Shown in pieces: positions 6,126 through 6,455 of a stretch of 6,455 bases of DNA. The position numbers and the translations under genes are program-made. The stretch is from contig JBJXHG010000195.1 of the NCBI GenBank assembly GCA_046160865.1, positions 1 through 6,455 of the forward strand, written 5' to 3'. Origin of the DNA: JBJXHG01 sp046160865 (GTDB taxonomy: Bacteria > Planctomycetota > UBA1135 > GCA-002686595). The number at the start of each line of letters is the position of its first letter. Position 1 is the first letter of the stretch. The notes under the pieces were generated by a model. It made no database searches and was not told the origin of the DNA. It saw nothing but the letters and a program-made list of their open reading frames with translations.

Positions 6126-6174
6126 GCGCCGCCCGCCTGTCGGTGTCGGCTGCGTAGAACGCGACGGGCGGCGC
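6126..6174. repeat. Perfect 10-bp inverted repeat with 29-nt spacer
   Basis: GCGCCGCCCG (6126-6135) and CGGGCGGCGC (6165-6174) are exact reverse complements, starting 5 bases after the preceding hairpin. The long spacer makes it a weaker hairpin; it could be a secondary terminator element or part of a larger fold. Confidence 0.45.
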
Positions 6175-6325
6175 GTCATCGGCGCGCAGCGCCGCTCATG
6201 GTGCGTGGCGGTTTGCGTCAACGTGCGTTGCAGTTGGTGTCGCGACGTGTGGGTTGCACTCGGCGCGCACGCCGCAAGCGCCACGGTTCATCCACGCGCA
6301 CCACCGCGACACACCGACAAAGCGC

Positions 6326-6352
6326 CGCGCGCCATTTTCACAACGGCGCGCG
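6326..6352. repeat. 8-bp inverted repeat with AT-rich loop
   Basis: CGCGCGCC (6326-6333) pairs with GGCGCGCG (6345-6352) around ATTTTCACAAC, one of the few A/T-rich patches in the tail. On the minus strand it would lie directly after a TGA at 6360-6362 that closes a frame coming from the right edge, so it could serve as a terminator for a gene beyond the window. Confidence 0.4.
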
Positions 6353-6364
6353 TGCAGAATCAGA

Positions 6365-6403
6365 CGGCGCTGCGCGCCGAGGATGCGCCGCTGCGCGGCG
6401 TAT
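6365..6403. repeat. Two adjacent hairpins with identical TGC loops
   Basis: CGGCGC-TGC-GCGCCG (6365-6379) is followed 4 bases later by CGCCGC-TGC-GCGGCG (6386-6400), which extends to 9 bp at 6383-6403 with one G-T pair. Both have the same three-base loop and mirrored stem composition. Confidence 0.4.
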
Positions 6404-6409
6404 TACGCT

Positions 6410-6434
6410 CCGGCCGCGCGCTACGCGCGGCCGG
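6410..6434. repeat. Perfect 11-bp hairpin with CTA loop
   Basis: CCGGCCGCGCG (6410-6420) and CGCGCGGCCGG (6424-6434) are exact reverse complements around CTA. It is the last strong stem before the window edge. A further small stem, GGGC-TCG-GCCC, follows at about 6439-6449. Confidence 0.5.
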
Positions 6435-6455
6435 CGCGGGGCTCGGCCCTGCGGC

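Larger units (their letters stand above)
6044..6455. other. Hairpin-dense intergenic stretch without a convincing gene
   Basis: These 412 bases run from the exoribonuclease stop to the window edge. I found no frame with gene-like composition. A + frame from ATG 6075 stays open to the edge but codes for an Arg/Ala/Cys-rich string across inverted repeats and looks spurious. The stretch holds at least six inverted repeats (6086-6120, 6126-6174, 6326-6352, 6365-6379, 6383-6403, 6410-6434). A longer-range 8-bp pairing (GTGTCGCG 6237-6244 with CGCGACAC 6305-6312) encloses a small hairpin at 6261-6274. It could be a 3' untranslated/terminator region, a structured RNA, or the meeting zone with a gene beyond the edge. 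Confidence 0.6.

Noticed and set aside
6030..6284. An 84-residue minus-strand frame with a start resembling a lipoprotein signal (MALAAC).
   Set aside because: It has no hydrophobic stretch after the start, is low-complexity and Arg/Thr-rich, and runs antisense across the terminator-like stems into the end of the exoribonuclease gene.
6086..6434. CRISPR array or IS terminal repeats in the tail.
   Set aside because: The inverted repeats differ in sequence from one another and are not evenly spaced, and there is no transposase frame or target-site duplication that I can see.
6075..6455. A + strand frame from ATG 6075 open to the window edge (127 codons).
   Set aside because: The product is an Arg/Ala/Cys-rich string without recognisable motifs, the start has no convincing Shine-Dalgarno, and the frame runs through several perfect hairpins. 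Long open frames arise by chance at this GC content.

Overview
The window is GC-rich (about 70% by eye, G/C at most third codon positions) and every gene I can support is on the + strand. The two small exported proteins carry lipoprotein-type signal peptides, which fits a diderm bacterium. The gene set (an actinobacterial/cyanobacterial-style TldD, head-GIN-domain lipoproteins, a GT-C glycosyltransferase, an RNB exoribonuclease) does not fix the phylum. A high-GC Myxococcota- or Planctomycetota-like genome is a guess only.

Layout. Bases 1-1232 hold the 3' part of a TldD metalloprotease gene cut by the window edge. A gap with a perfect 9-bp hairpin leads to two tandem paralogous genes (1377-2033 and 2160-2873). 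Both encode predicted lipoproteins with a head GIN domain (DUF2807), built on a ladder of Gly-Ser-Gly turns every 18-20 residues. Each of the two has its own Shine-Dalgarno sequence and a GC-rich hairpin behind it. Next come a multi-pass GT39/ArnT-like glycosyltransferase (best start 2973, longest possible start 2883, end 4298) and, overlapping it by four bases (GTGA), an RNB-family 3'-5' exoribonuclease (4295-6043). The last 412 bases (6044-6455) contain no convincing gene but are packed with inverted repeats.

How the genes relate. The glycosyltransferase and exoribonuclease genes are probably co-transcribed and translationally coupled, although no shared pathway is evident. The two GIN lipoproteins look like a local duplication acting at the cell envelope. 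TldD appears to be a separate unit ending at the hairpin near 1300.

The points most worth a second look are the exoribonuclease without room for the usual cold-shock domains, the in-register GSG ladders of the tandem lipoproteins, the hairpin that argues for a shorter glycosyltransferase, and the hairpin-dense tail. I see no CRISPR array, tRNA, rRNA, transposase or phage gene, and nothing that amounts to a clearly new defence or mobile system.
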